23,666 bases of DNA from DASUAO01 sp046484625 (GTDB lineage: Bacteria; Actinomycetota; Acidimicrobiia; IMCC26256; PALSA-555): assembly GCA_046484625.1 (NCBI GenBank), contig JAWOIO010000047.1:1-23666 (forward strand), read 5' to 3'. Shown here in pieces: positions 7,520 through 15,387 of this stretch (the stretch's first letter is position 1; every line of letters begins with the position of its first letter). The position numbers and the translations under genes are program-made. The notes beneath the pieces are model-generated. The model was not told the DNA's origin, searched no databases, and saw only the letters and a list, made by a program, of their open reading frames with translations.

Positions 7520-8955
7520 GCTCGACGCCAACACTGTGGGAGCGCGACGGATGGGATCTCGCCGACGCGGTCCGCGCCGGGACGGTCTCTGCCGTCGAGC
7601 TCCTCGACGCGCACCTCGAGCGGATCGGTCGGCTCGACCCCGAGCTCAACTCGGTGTGCCATCTCGATGCCGACGCCGCGCGCGTCCGGGCCGCCGAGAT
7701 CGACGCCGAGGTGGCCGCAGGCAGCGACCCCGGTCCGCTGGCCGGCGTGCCCGTCGGGGTCAAGGAGCTGGCGTCGGTCGCGGGATGGCCCGAGACGCAC
7801 GCGTCGATGATCTACGCCGACTGCGTCGCCGACCGCGACGACAGCGAGGTCGAGCGGCTGCGTGCCGCCGGCGCGGTCATCACCGGGCTCACGACCGCGT
7901 CGGAGTTCGGCACGGTGAGCTTCACCAACACGCCGCTGCACGGAGTCACCCGCAACCCGTGGGACCTCTCGAAGACCCCCGGCGGATCCTCCGGCGGGTC
8001 GGCCGCCGCGGTCGCGGCCGGGCTGTTCCCGATGTGCACGGGGGGCGACGGCGGCGGGTCGATCCGCATCCCGTCGTCGTACAGCGGGCTGTTCGGCATG
8101 AAGGCCACGTTCGGTCGTTCGGGTCGGGGTCCGGGTCCGTTCCCCTCGTCGCTCAACCCGGTCCGGGGTCCGATGGTGCGTTCGGTGCGCGACGCCGCCC
8201 GATACCTCGACGTGACGTCCGGGCCGACCTTCACCGACCCGACCTCCCTCCCGAAGCTCGACGTCTCGTGGGAGGACGAGCTCGTGGCGGGGGCGGCCCA
8301 GGAGCGACTCCGGGGCCTGCGCGTCGCGTTCGTCTCGTCGTTCGGGTTCGCCGACGCCGAACCTGGCCCGGCCGGGTGTGCCGAGGAAGCGGCCGAGGTG
8401 CTGATCGCCGAGGCCGGCTTCGAGCGCGTCACCCTCGACGTCGATCTGCCGAAGCCCGGCAACTCGTGGGGTGTCCTCTCCACGATCGACGACATGACGT
8501 GGCACGCCGACGACGTGCAGGACCGCCTCGACGAGCTCACGACGGTCGCCCGGATGAGCTACGAGTCGTTCGCGCACCTCCGTCCCGATGTCGTCGCCAA
8601 GGCGAACCGGCGGCGCCACGAGCTGCTCGTCGCGCTCGCGGCCGTGTTCGAGGACGTCGACCTCCTGCTGACGCCCACCACCCCCAAGCCGGCGCTCGCC
8701 GCGGAGGGCGAGCTCCGAGGCGAGGTCAACGGCAAGGCCGTCACGCTGTTCGGCATGTCGGCGGCGTTCGTCGCTCCGTTCAACCTCACCGGTCAACCCG
8801 CGGCGACGGTCCCCGTCGGGCTCGTCGACGGGCTGCCCGTCGGACTCCAGGTCGTGGCCCCGCGCCACGACGATCTCGTGTGTCTCGCGGCCGGTGCGGT
8901 GTTCGAAGCGGCCCGGCCGTGGCCGAAGCTCGCACCCTGGGCGGCGCGCGCCTGA
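7516..8955 (+). CDS. Amidase signature family hydrolase
   Basis: A 479-residue enzyme with the amidase-signature fold. The Ser-cisSer-Lys triad is visible: Lys83 in PVGVKEL, cis-Ser158 in TPGGSSGGSAAA and nucleophile Ser182 in GGDGGGSIRIP. The 24-residue spacing between the two serines is canonical. Family members hydrolyse diverse amides, including fatty acid amides, and GatA belongs here; this is not GatA because no gatB or gatC lies nearby. The start is GTG 7516, overlapping the acyltransferase stop. The pairing hints at an acyl-amide or lipid substrate, but that is inference. A short GC-rich hairpin lies downstream. Confidence 0.92.
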   Translation: MSSTPTLWERDGWDLADAVRAGTVSAVELLDAHLERIGRLDPELNSVCHLDADAARVRAAEIDAEVAAGSDPGPLAGVPVGVKELASVAGWPETHASMIYADCVADRDDSEVERLRAAGAVITGLTTASEFGTVSFTNTPLHGVTRNPWDLSKTPGGSSGGSAAAVAAGLFPMCTGGDGGGSIRIPSSYSGLFGMKATFGRSGRGPGPFPSSLNPVRGPMVRSVRDAARYLDVTSGPTFTDPTSLPKLDVSWEDELVAGAAQERLRGLRVAFVSSFGFADAEPGPAGCAEEAAEVLIAEAGFERVTLDVDLPKPGNSWGVLSTIDDMTWHADDVQDRLDELTTVARMSYESFAHLRPDVVAKANRRRHELLVALAAVFEDVDLLLTPTTPKPALAAEGELRGEVNGKAVTLFGMSAAFVAPFNLTGQPAATVPVGLVDGLPVGLQVVAPRHDDLVCLAAGAVFEAARPWPKLAPWAARA

Positions 8956-8985
8956 TCGAGCACGGCGGGCGGGGAGGTCGACGTG

Positions 8986-8998
8986 CGCCCGAAGGGCG
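8986..8998 (+). terminator. Possible weak terminator hairpin after the amidase gene
   Basis: CGCCC-GAA-GGGCG forms a 5-bp GC stem with a three-base loop 30 bases after the amidase stop. There is no T-tract, so evidence is modest. Confidence 0.3.
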
Positions 8999-9014
8999 AG
9001 ACCGGTGGGGGCGG

Positions 9015-9029
9015 TAGCCTGCCCGCGTG
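9015..9029 (+). promoter_or_regulatory. Leaderless-type promoter upstream of the MBL-fold gene
   Basis: TAGCCT at 9015-9020 lies 6 bases before a GTG at 9027. That GTG is not in frame with the downstream gene but opens the six-codon reading frame described separately. The real gene start lies 14-17 bases further on. Confidence 0.45.
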
Positions 9030-9047
9030 GTGAGAACCGAGTGGTGA
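9027..9047 (+). other. Six-codon upstream ORF (VVRTEW) overlapping the MBL-fold start
   Basis: GTG 9027 lies where a leaderless transcript would begin. It reads six codons and stops at TGA 9045-9047, which overlaps the GTG at 9044 of the downstream gene (GTGA). The geometry would allow terminating ribosomes to restart on the main gene. Translation of the mini-ORF is inferred, not shown. Confidence 0.4.
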
Positions 9048-9054
9048 GCACGGA
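9027..9054 (+). repeat. 14-bp imperfect tandem duplication at a start codon
   Basis: Bases 9027-9040 and 9041-9054 match at 12 of 14 positions; both begin GTGGTGAG. The unit is not a multiple of three, so duplication would move the upstream GTG out of frame. Confidence 0.6.
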
Positions 9055-10273
9055 GCACGACACCGAGGCCCCCCGACCGAAGCGACACCGCCAGGAGCAG
9101 GAGCCCGCCTCCGAGGAGGTCGTCGAGGTCGCGCCGGGGATCATCCGGATGCAGCTCCCGATCTGGATGCCCGGCCTCGGGCACGTGAACACCTACGGTC
9201 TGATCGACGACCGCGGGCTCGCCGTCGTCGATCCCGGTCTGCCCGGCCCGTCGTCGTGGCGGGCGCTCAAGGCCCGCCTGAGGTCGGCCGGGTTCACGGT
9301 CAAGGACATCCATACCGTCATCGTCACGCACTCCCACCCCGACCACTTCGGGGGCGCCGGGCGCATCAAGCACGAGGCCAAGGCCGAGCTGGTCGCGCAC
9401 CGGGCGTTCACCACCTGGTCGCTCGAGGAGACGAGCCGGCGGAACCGCCTCTCCACCGAGGAGGAGGCGATGGAAGCCGAGCGGGTCGCCGCGGCGGCCG
9501 CGCAGGCCCTCGACCTCGGTGCCGAGGAGATCCCGACGATCGCCGACCACGCCGACGACTACGCCGACGACCCGCTGCGTCACGACCCCACGACCGACCT
9601 GCAGGCCGGCTCGGTTCCCTGGGGTGGCGAGACGCCCTGGGGTGGGAGCAAGCACCCGATGCCCCCGCTGACGCGACGCCTCATGATCCGCGCCTTGCGC
9701 GCGCTGTTCCGACCTCCACGGCCGAGCCGACGCGTCGTGCACGGGGAGCGCCTCGAGCTCGCGGGTCGCGAGTGGGTGTCGATCCACACACCCGGTCACA
9801 CGATCGACCACCTCTGCCTCTACGACCCCGAGCACGGCGTGCTGATCTCGGGCGATCACGTGCTCCCGTCGATCACCCCCCACATCTCGGGCGTCGGGAA
9901 CGGCGGCGACGCGCTGCGCTCGTACCTCCAGACGCTCGACCTGGTCGCGGCGCTCGACGGCGTGCAGCTCGGTCTCCCGGCCCACGGTCACCCGTTCGAT
10001 GACGTCCCGGGTCGCGTCGAGGCGATCAAAGAGCACCACGAGGAGCGCATGATGATGCTCGTCGACGCGTCGCAGTCCCTCGGTGCGGCGAGCGTGCAGG
10101 AGCTGGCCCGGGGGATCTTCCCGAAGAAGCACTGGGGTGTCATGGCCGAGAGCGAGACGTTCGCGCATCTCGAGCACATGGCCCTCGCGGGACGCGCCGA
10201 GCGGTGGCAGGAGACCGACGGGAGGCTCCTCTACCGTCTCGACCCGATCGCGTCGACGGAGGTGGGGACGTGA
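9044..10273 (+). CDS. Metallo-beta-lactamase-fold hydrolase
   Basis: A 409-residue protein when started at GTG 9044; GTG 9041 in the same frame is equally possible. The metal site is complete: HSHPDH at residues 96-101, His252 (TPGHTIDH), Asp271 (SGDHVLP) and a C-terminal His (PAHGHP, 314-316). The fold covers residues about 26-320 and a helical C-terminal domain follows, as in the glyoxalase II-like and RNase Z-like branch. Between the HxHxDH motif and the third ligand lies an unusually long insert (about 145-225) with acidic runs, a PWGGETPWGG repeat and a basic Arg-rich segment. The substrate is unknown. The stop overlaps the next gene's GTG by four bases. Confidence 0.9.
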   Translation: MSTEHDTEAPRPKRHRQEQEPASEEVVEVAPGIIRMQLPIWMPGLGHVNTYGLIDDRGLAVVDPGLPGPSSWRALKARLRSAGFTVKDIHTVIVTHSHPDHFGGAGRIKHEAKAELVAHRAFTTWSLEETSRRNRLSTEEEAMEAERVAAAAAQALDLGAEEIPTIADHADDYADDPLRHDPTTDLQAGSVPWGGETPWGGSKHPMPPLTRRLMIRALRALFRPPRPSRRVVHGERLELAGREWVSIHTPGHTIDHLCLYDPEHGVLISGDHVLPSITPHISGVGNGGDALRSYLQTLDLVAALDGVQLGLPAHGHPFDDVPGRVEAIKEHHEERMMMLVDASQSLGAASVQELARGIFPKKHWGVMAESETFAHLEHMALAGRAERWQETDGRLLYRLDPIASTEVGT

Positions 10274-11592
10274 GCGACGAGTCGGTCCACCTGCTCCAGC
10301 AGCTGATCAAGGCGAAGTGCGTGAACGACGGCACCGTCGAGTCGGGCAACGAGGCCCGCGCCGCCGACATCCTCGAGGGCTACCTCGGGAGCACCGGGCT
10401 CGACATGGAGCGGTTCGAGCCGCAGCCCGGACGCGCGAGCCTCGTCGCGCGCATCGAGGGCTCCGATCCCGACGCGCCGAGCCTGCTGCTCATGGGTCAC
10501 ACCGACGTCGTCCCCGTCAACGAGGAGGGGTGGAGCCGAGAGCCCTATTCCGGCGACCTCGTCGACGGCTTCGTGTGGGGGCGCGGGGCGGTCGACATGC
10601 TGAACCTCACTGCGACCCAGGCGGTTGCCTTCAGCAGGCTGGCGCGCTCCGGCTTCACGCCGAAGGGCACCCTCATCTACCTCGCAGTCGCCGACGAAGA
10701 GGCGCTCGGGACCTGGGGTGCGAAGTACCTCGTCGAGCACGAGCGCGACGCCGTGTACGCCGACTACGTCCTCACGGAGTCCGGCGGCTACCAGATGCCC
10801 ACACCCGAAGGCCCGCGCCTCCCGGTGCTCACGTCGGAGAAGGGCACCTTCTGGTCGAAGCTGAAGATCCACGGGACACCGGGGCACGGCTCCCAGCCGT
10901 TCCGGACCGACAACGCGGTCGTGACCGCGTCGGAGGTCGTGCGCCGGCTGTACGAGTACCAGCCCGAGACGCGCATCCACGATGTGTGGCGCAAGTTCGT
11001 GGAGGGCATGCACTACCCGAAGGAGATCTCGGAGGCGTTTCTCGACCCCGACGGGCTCCGCCAGGCGCTCCCCGAGCTCCCGCTCGGGATGAGTCGCCTC
11101 GTGCACGCATGCACGCACACGACGTTCTCACCCAACGTCATGCACGGTGGGATCAAGACCAACGTCGTCCCCGACTCCGTCGAGCTCGAGGTCGACATCC
11201 GCACCTTGCCGGGCCAGACGGGCGACGAGGTGCGTGCGATGCTCGACGAGGTACTCGGCGACCTCGCCGACCGGGTCGAGCTCGAGAGCAACGACGACCC
11301 GTCGACCGCGTCGCCGATCGACACGCCGCTGTGGGACTCCCTCGCCCGGGTCACGGGCCGGCTGGTGGAGGGCTCCGCGCTCGTCCCGTTCCTGATGGTC
11401 GGAGGGACCGACAACCGCTTCTTCCGCCGGGCGGGCTCGGTGGGCTACGGGTTCGGTCTCTTCAGCCAGAAGCTGAGCTTCGAGGACTACGCCACCATGT
11501 TCCACGGCAACGACGAGCGGGTCGATGTCGACTCGCTCGCCCTCACCGAGCAGCTCTGGGAGGCCGTCGCCCACGACCTCCTCGACGCCTGA
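10270..11592 (+). CDS. M20-family zinc metallopeptidase
   Basis: A 440-residue protein of the M20/ArgE/DapE/carboxypeptidase G2 group. It has the two-metal site: His77 (MGHTDVVP), Asp109 (GRGAVDML), Glu143-Glu144 (ADEEALG), Glu170 (LTESGG) and His412 (FHGNDER). The lid or dimerisation domain lies roughly at residues 200-330 and contains HGTPGHGSQPF. Such enzymes remove an N-acyl group or a terminal residue from peptides or amino acid derivatives; the substrate is not evident. GTG 10270 overlaps the MBL-fold stop (GTGA), so the two hydrolases are coupled. The gene is convergent with the SRPBCC gene, with 19 bases between their stops. Confidence 0.93.
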   Translation: MSDESVHLLQQLIKAKCVNDGTVESGNEARAADILEGYLGSTGLDMERFEPQPGRASLVARIEGSDPDAPSLLLMGHTDVVPVNEEGWSREPYSGDLVDGFVWGRGAVDMLNLTATQAVAFSRLARSGFTPKGTLIYLAVADEEALGTWGAKYLVEHERDAVYADYVLTESGGYQMPTPEGPRLPVLTSEKGTFWSKLKIHGTPGHGSQPFRTDNAVVTASEVVRRLYEYQPETRIHDVWRKFVEGMHYPKEISEAFLDPDGLRQALPELPLGMSRLVHACTHTTFSPNVMHGGIKTNVVPDSVELEVDIRTLPGQTGDEVRAMLDEVLGDLADRVELESNDDPSTASPIDTPLWDSLARVTGRLVEGSALVPFLMVGGTDNRFFRRAGSVGYGFGLFSQKLSFEDYATMFHGNDERVDVDSLALTEQLWEAVAHDLLDA

Positions 11593-11611
11593 TCTCTCCC
11601 CACGACGCCGG

Positions 11612-12067
11612 TCAGGACTCCAGCCGTTCCCTGGCCGCAGCGTGGGCCGCGCGGATGGATCGGCGCAGCGGGCCACGGAGCGGCGCGGTCACGAGTGCAC
11701 CGACATAGCGGATCGGGACCGACCACTCGACCGTGGTCACGACCCGTGTCCTCCCGTCGGCCAACGGGAGGAACTCCCGGATCGATCGGGTCTCGACGCC
11801 CGACTGCACTCCCCTGGTCACGGTCCGCTCCGGCGGTCGGTGCTCGAGGTGCTCGCTGCTCGCGTCCACGAGCGAGCCGTCACGCGCTCGGATCGTGTAG
11901 CTGACGTGTCGACCGCCGTCCGGGCGCGGTTCGACCGACACCACCTCGACGAGTCCGGGTACGAGCACCGGGGCGTTGGCGAGATCGTCGAAGAACGAGA
12001 ACACGACCCCGGGCGGAGCGTCGATCTCGACGCGTGCCCGGACCCTGGTGACGGGCGCGCGGCTCAT
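11612..12067 (-). CDS. SRPBCC-family (START-like) protein
   Basis: A 151-residue protein with the typical START/polyketide-cyclase-like pattern. It opens with VRARVEIDAPPGVVFSFFDDLANAP, continues through VSVEPRPDGGRHVSYTIRA and a TVEWSVPI strand, and ends with a long C-terminal helix (RGPLRRSIRAAHAAARERLES). The fold is a helix-grip with a hydrophobic cavity for lipids or cofactors. No catalytic residues can be assigned. The ATG at 12067 overlaps the PAC2 gene stop by four bases, so it is the second gene of that operon. A role in binding a hydrophobic ligand is inferred from the fold only. Confidence 0.82.
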   Translation of the reverse strand: MSRAPVTRVRARVEIDAPPGVVFSFFDDLANAPVLVPGLVEVVSVEPRPDGGRHVSYTIRARDGSLVDASSEHLEHRPPERTVTRGVQSGVETRSIREFLPLADGRTRVVTTVEWSVPIRYVGALVTAPLRGPLRRSIRAAHAAARERLES

Positions 12068-12945
12068 CGATCGCCGCGATGCTCCCGGAGGTAGCGCTCG
12101 ACCTCGGTGGCGAGCTCGTCGCCGCTCGGGAGGTCCTCGCCCCACTCGGGAGCCGCGGCGACCTCCTGGTCGTAGCGCTCCTCGAGGGTGTGGACGTACA
12201 TGCGGACGTCGTCGTCGGCTGCAGCGACCTCGTCGACCTTCGCGCGCCAGACCTCTCCCGTCCGGCGAAGCCGGTCGAGGTCGAACTCGATGCCGCACAG
12301 CGCTCCGAAGCGGTCGAGGAGCGCGAGGGTCGCCGGGGGGTTGGGGGGCGATGCGAGGTAGTGGGGGACCGGCGCCCACAGCGACACCGACGGCATCGCA
12401 ACCTGGCGGCAGTGGTCGTGCAGCACGCCCACGATCCCGGTCGGGCCCTCGTAGGTGGACGGGGCGAGCCCGAGTCGGTCGATGAGCTCGGGGTCGGTCG
12501 TGGCCCCGGTGATCCGGGCACTGCGGGTGTGCGGGACGTCGGCGAGGAGCGCGCCGAACGTCACGACCAGCTCGCACCCCGTCGCCCGAGCGACCTCGAG
12601 CACGGCCGTGCTGAACGACCGCCAGCAGTAGCTCGGCTCGATCCCGCGGAGCACGACGAGATCGCGCTCTTCGCGCCGCACCGTCGAGAACACGTTCTCG
12701 GGCCACGTGATCCCTCGAGCCACGCCGTCGAGGAGCTCGACGGTCGGTCGTCGTGACTGGAAGTCGAAGTGCGCCTCGGGATCGATCGACGCCACCGGAG
12801 TCGCGGTCGTCGCTCCGTGCAGGGAGAGCCACGAGGCTGCGCTCGATGCGGCATCGGCGGCGTCGTTCCATCCCTCGAAGCCGGCGACGAGGACCGGCCG
12901 CCGGAGAGGATCGGGAACGTGGTCCCAGACCAGTCCATCCGCCAT
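12064..12945 (-). CDS. PAC2-family protein (proteasome assembly chaperone 2-like)
   Basis: A 293-residue protein that matches the actinobacterial PAC2 family. The N-terminal RRPVLVAGFEGWNDAADAASSAASWL is the strongest hallmark. It continues with a middle VVLRGIEPSYCWRSFSTAVLEVA and ELVVTFGALLADVPHTR, and a C-terminal helical part ending in Glu/Arg-rich sequence. In eukaryotes PAC2 helps assemble the 20S proteasome; the role of the bacterial members is not settled. ATG 12945 lies 6 bases after a TAGGGT box, which fits a leaderless start. No proteasome gene lies in the window. Confidence 0.9.
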   Translation of the reverse strand: MADGLVWDHVPDPLRRPVLVAGFEGWNDAADAASSAASWLSLHGATTATPVASIDPEAHFDFQSRRPTVELLDGVARGITWPENVFSTVRREERDLVVLRGIEPSYCWRSFSTAVLEVARATGCELVVTFGALLADVPHTRSARITGATTDPELIDRLGLAPSTYEGPTGIVGVLHDHCRQVAMPSVSLWAPVPHYLASPPNPPATLALLDRFGALCGIEFDLDRLRRTGEVWRAKVDEVAAADDDVRMYVHTLEERYDQEVAAAPEWGEDLPSGDELATEVERYLREHRGDR

Positions 12946-12957
12946 GCGCCCACCCTA
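12943..12957 (-). promoter_or_regulatory. Leaderless promoter of the PAC2 operon
   Basis: On the minus strand TAGGGT (12957-12952) is followed by 6 bases and ATG at 12945. There is no Shine-Dalgarno sequence. Confidence 0.5.
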
Positions 12958-12991
12958 CCCAGTGGGGTTCGGGCTGCTCCGGGCGACCGCC

Positions 12992-13591
12992 TCAGGCGAT
13001 CGTGCCTTCGGCGCGGAGCGCGCGGATGTCGTCGGCACGCAGTCCGATCTCGGCGAGGACCTCCTCGGTGTGCTCACCGAGCTCCGGGGCGGCGCGCGTG
13101 ACCCGCGTCATCTCGTCGTCGAACTGCATGGGTGCCGTGGCGAGACGCGCGCCGGGAACGGTCGGGTGCTGCGCGAGGTACCCGTTGGCCGCGACCTGGG
13201 GGTCGTCGATCACCTCGAGCGGCGAGGCCATCGTCGCGAACAGGGTGTCCTCCGCGGCCAGTTCCCCGACGACCTCGGCGAGCGGGCGCGATCGGATCCG
13301 CTCCGAGATGAGCGCGTGCAGGGCGCCGGAGTTCGCGCGGCGGGCGGCGGTGTCGACGAAGCGGGGGTCCTCGATCAGGTCGTCGAACCCGAGCGCACGG
13401 CACAGCGGCGGCCAGTGGCGGACGGCAGATCGGCGTCGGGCCCGCGTTGACCCCGGCCGTGCCCCTTCGCGTAGACGAGCCGGGGATTGGTCGCCCAGAG
13501 GTCCACCCCAGTCGGCGAGGATCGCGCCGCACGACGGGACGAATCCGTGCTCGGCGAGCTCCACCACCTTGACCCCGTCGAGCACGGACAT
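12992..13591 (-). pseudogene. CaiB/BaiF-type CoA-transferase, internally deleted
   Basis: A 199-codon frame is open, but a normal family member is about 380-420 residues. The first 28 codons (MSVLDGVKVVELAEHGFVPS...LADWG) match the family N-terminus. The last about 140 codons (WPPLCRALGFDDLIEDPRF onward) match the C-terminal part. Between them, bases about 13507-13429 encode a conserved family segment, NPRLVYAKGHGRGQRGPDAD, but in a different frame. Two deletions therefore fit: one of about 60-70 codons after LADWG that shifts the frame, and one of about 150-190 codons that shifts it back. The CoA-binding and catalytic Asp regions are mostly gone, so activity is unlikely. The Shine-Dalgarno GAGGAGG 7 bases upstream and a TAGCCT box at 13630-13625 remain, suggesting recent decay. 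Confidence 0.82.
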
Positions 13592-13624
13592 CGTTCGCCT
13601 CCTCGTCGGTTCGGACCATCGCCG

Positions 13625-13630
13625 AGGCTA
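13625..13630 (-). promoter_or_regulatory. -10-like box of the CoA-transferase pseudogene
   Basis: TAGCCT on the minus strand (13630-13625) would start transcription near 13618-13619. This leaves a 28-base leader that carries GAGGAGG before ATG 13591. It is a leadered counterpart to the leaderless promoters elsewhere in the window. Confidence 0.35.
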
Positions 13631-13743
13631 CGGCGACCGGAGCCACCCTGCGGATCTGCCGGGAGCTCGAGGACGGCGTCGCACGATCCCGGTCGAGGAA
13701 TCTCGCGGCGCCGGAGACTCGTGAACTGCGAGACTCGACAGCC

Positions 13744-14565
13744 ATGAGTGCGCCACCTCCCCCTCATCTCGATCCGGCTCAGCAGGAACCGGGCACTCCG
13801 GAGCCCGTCCTGCGCGCGACCGGCCTGGTGAAGCAGTACAAGCGGGTGCGGGCCGTCGACGGGATCTCCCTGTCGGTCGGTGCGGGTGAGCGGGTCGCGC
13901 TGCTCGGACCGAACGGGGCCGGGAAGACCACGACGCTCATGATGTTGCTCGGGGTGATCACCCCCGACGACGGCACGATCGAGATCTCGGGACTGCACCT
14001 GCCGCGCGACCGCAGCCGCGCGATGGAGCGCGTCGGGTTCGCGGCGGGGTACCTGCCGTTGCCCGAGCGCGTCCGGGTCGTCGAGTTCCTCGAGCTGTTC
14101 GGACGGTTGTACGGCTTGCGCGATCCCGGGCCGGCGGTGCAGGCCGGCCTCGAACGGTTCGAGATCACCCACCTCGCGAAGGCGATGGGCAACGAGCTCT
14201 CGTCCGGTCAGCGGACCCTCGTGGGGATCCTGAAGGCGACGCTGCACCAGCCGCGGCTCCTGGTCCTCGACGAGCCCACCGCGTCCCTCGATCCCGACGT
14301 CGCGCGCCGCGTGCGCACGGGACTCGAGCGTCTCTGTGCGGAGGAAGGGACCGCCCTGCTCGTCACGAGCCACAACATGCAGGAGGTCGAGCGCCTGTGT
14401 GAGCGGATCATCTTCGTGTCGGCGGGGCAGGTGGTCGCCGACGGGACGGCAGGAGAGGTTGCGGCGCGCTTCGGGCGCGTCGACCTCGAGGGTGTGTTCC
14501 TCCATCTCGCCGAGACCCCAGGAGTGCTGCCCGGGGCCGATGTCGCTCCGGAGTCGTCGTCGTGA
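13744..14565 (+). CDS. ABC transporter ATP-binding protein (ABC-2 type exporter)
   Basis: A 273-residue ATPase that powers the membrane protein encoded next. Walker A is GPNGAGKTT at residues 55-63, the signature motif is LSSGQ at 151-155 (normally LSGGQ), Walker B is LLVLDEP at 171-177 and the switch His lies in TSHNM. The Q-loop position reads GYLPLPERV, with no Gln, a variation I associate with one branch of ABC-2 exporter ATPases. The first 20 residues are a Pro-rich extension not needed for the fold. ATG 13744 has no clear Shine-Dalgarno sequence. The stop overlaps the permease start by four bases. The substrate is unknown; drugs, polysaccharides or lipids are typical for this type. Confidence 0.93.
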   Translation: MSAPPPPHLDPAQQEPGTPEPVLRATGLVKQYKRVRAVDGISLSVGAGERVALLGPNGAGKTTTLMMLLGVITPDDGTIEISGLHLPRDRSRAMERVGFAAGYLPLPERVRVVEFLELFGRLYGLRDPGPAVQAGLERFEITHLAKAMGNELSSGQRTLVGILKATLHQPRLLVLDEPTASLDPDVARRVRTGLERLCAEEGTALLVTSHNMQEVERLCERIIFVSAGQVVADGTAGEVAARFGRVDLEGVFLHLAETPGVLPGADVAPESSS

Positions 14566-15362
14566 ACCGCGATCGGGTCCTGGCCATCGCGCGGCGCCAG
14601 AGCTACGTGCTGTGGCGCGCACCCCAGCGGTGGTTCGACGTGGTCGTGTGGCCGGTCGTCGATGCGGTGCTGTTCGGCGCGATCGGCGTGTACTTCGGCG
14701 GTCAGCAGGGGAGTGCGGCCGGTGGGGCGACGGCGGGTGCGGCGTTCCTCCTCGCCGGCATCATCCTCTTCCACGTGGTCTTCCAGGCCGAGGTGAGTGT
14801 GGCGACCGGGTTCCTCGAGGAGACGTGGTCCCGCAACCTCCTGAACCTGATGGTCACCCCGATGACGGAGCTCGAGTACGGAGCAGGGGTCGCCTTGTTC
14901 GGGATGGCGAAGCTGGCGATGGGGGTCGGAGTGGTCTCGGTCGTGGCCTTCGCCGCGTTCGCCTTCAACATCACGTCGCTCGGCTTGGCGCTGGTGCCGC
15001 TCGTCGCGATCCTCATGGTGGTCGGTTGGGCCGCGGCGCTGGTCGTGATCGGACTCATCCTGCGCGTCGGCCAGGGCGCGGAGATCCTCACCTGGGGGTT
15101 CATCGCCCTGCTCCTCCCGCTCTCGGGGATCTTCTATCCGGTCTCGGCGCTCCCCGACCCGCTGCAGCCGATCTCCCAGGCGCTGCCCACGACCCACGTG
15201 TTCGCCGCCGCGCGCGACCTTGTCGACGGCAAGCCCCTGCCGTGGGACGAGGTCGCGATCGCGGCCGGAGGCGCGGTCGTCGCGGCCGTGCTCGGCGTGT
15301 GGTTCCTGATCCGGATGCTCGCGGTGTTCCGGGCCCGGGGCTACATCAGCCGCCACGTCTGA
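14562..15362 (+). CDS. ABC-2 type transporter permease
   Basis: A 266-residue integral membrane protein with about six hydrophobic segments, including ones near residues 30-45, 58-76, 110-135, 140-165, 178-195 and 235-255. The PLSGIFYPVSALPDPLQPISQALPTTHVF stretch before the last helix is the classic ABC-2 permease motif. The N-terminal amphipathic stretch (RVLAIARRQSYVLWRAPQRWFD) is also typical. It should form a homodimer with the adjacent ATPase dimer and export an unknown substrate. GTG 14562 overlaps the ATPase stop (GTGA). The gene is convergent with the ArfB gene, with 25 bases between stops; that gap holds only a GAACGTTC palindrome (15376-15383). Confidence 0.92.
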   Translation: MNRDRVLAIARRQSYVLWRAPQRWFDVVVWPVVDAVLFGAIGVYFGGQQGSAAGGATAGAAFLLAGIILFHVVFQAEVSVATGFLEETWSRNLLNLMVTPMTELEYGAGVALFGMAKLAMGVGVVSVVAFAAFAFNITSLGLALVPLVAILMVVGWAAALVVIGLILRVGQGAEILTWGFIALLLPLSGIFYPVSALPDPLQPISQALPTTHVFAAARDLVDGKPLPWDEVAIAAGGAVVAAVLGVWFLIRMLAVFRARGYISRHV

Positions 15363-15387
15363 TCTGCTGACGCAAGAACGTTCGGGG

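Noticed and set aside
5132..7534. Very long open frame (about 800 codons) on the minus strand opposite the surface protein and WS/DGAT genes
   Set aside because: It translates to Arg/Gly/Asp/Val-rich sequence with no domain and runs antisense to two genes with clear motifs. GC-rich DNA routinely leaves such antisense frames open.
7363..10177. Two long minus-strand open frames opposite the amidase and MBL-fold genes
   Set aside because: Same explanation: they mirror the codon bias of well-supported genes on the other strand.
13619..13745. Leaderless ATG at 13619 (minus strand) near the CoA-transferase -10 box
   Set aside because: It is out of frame with the gene homology and would give an Arg-rich shadow product. 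The downstream ATG 13591 with GAGGAGG explains the start better.
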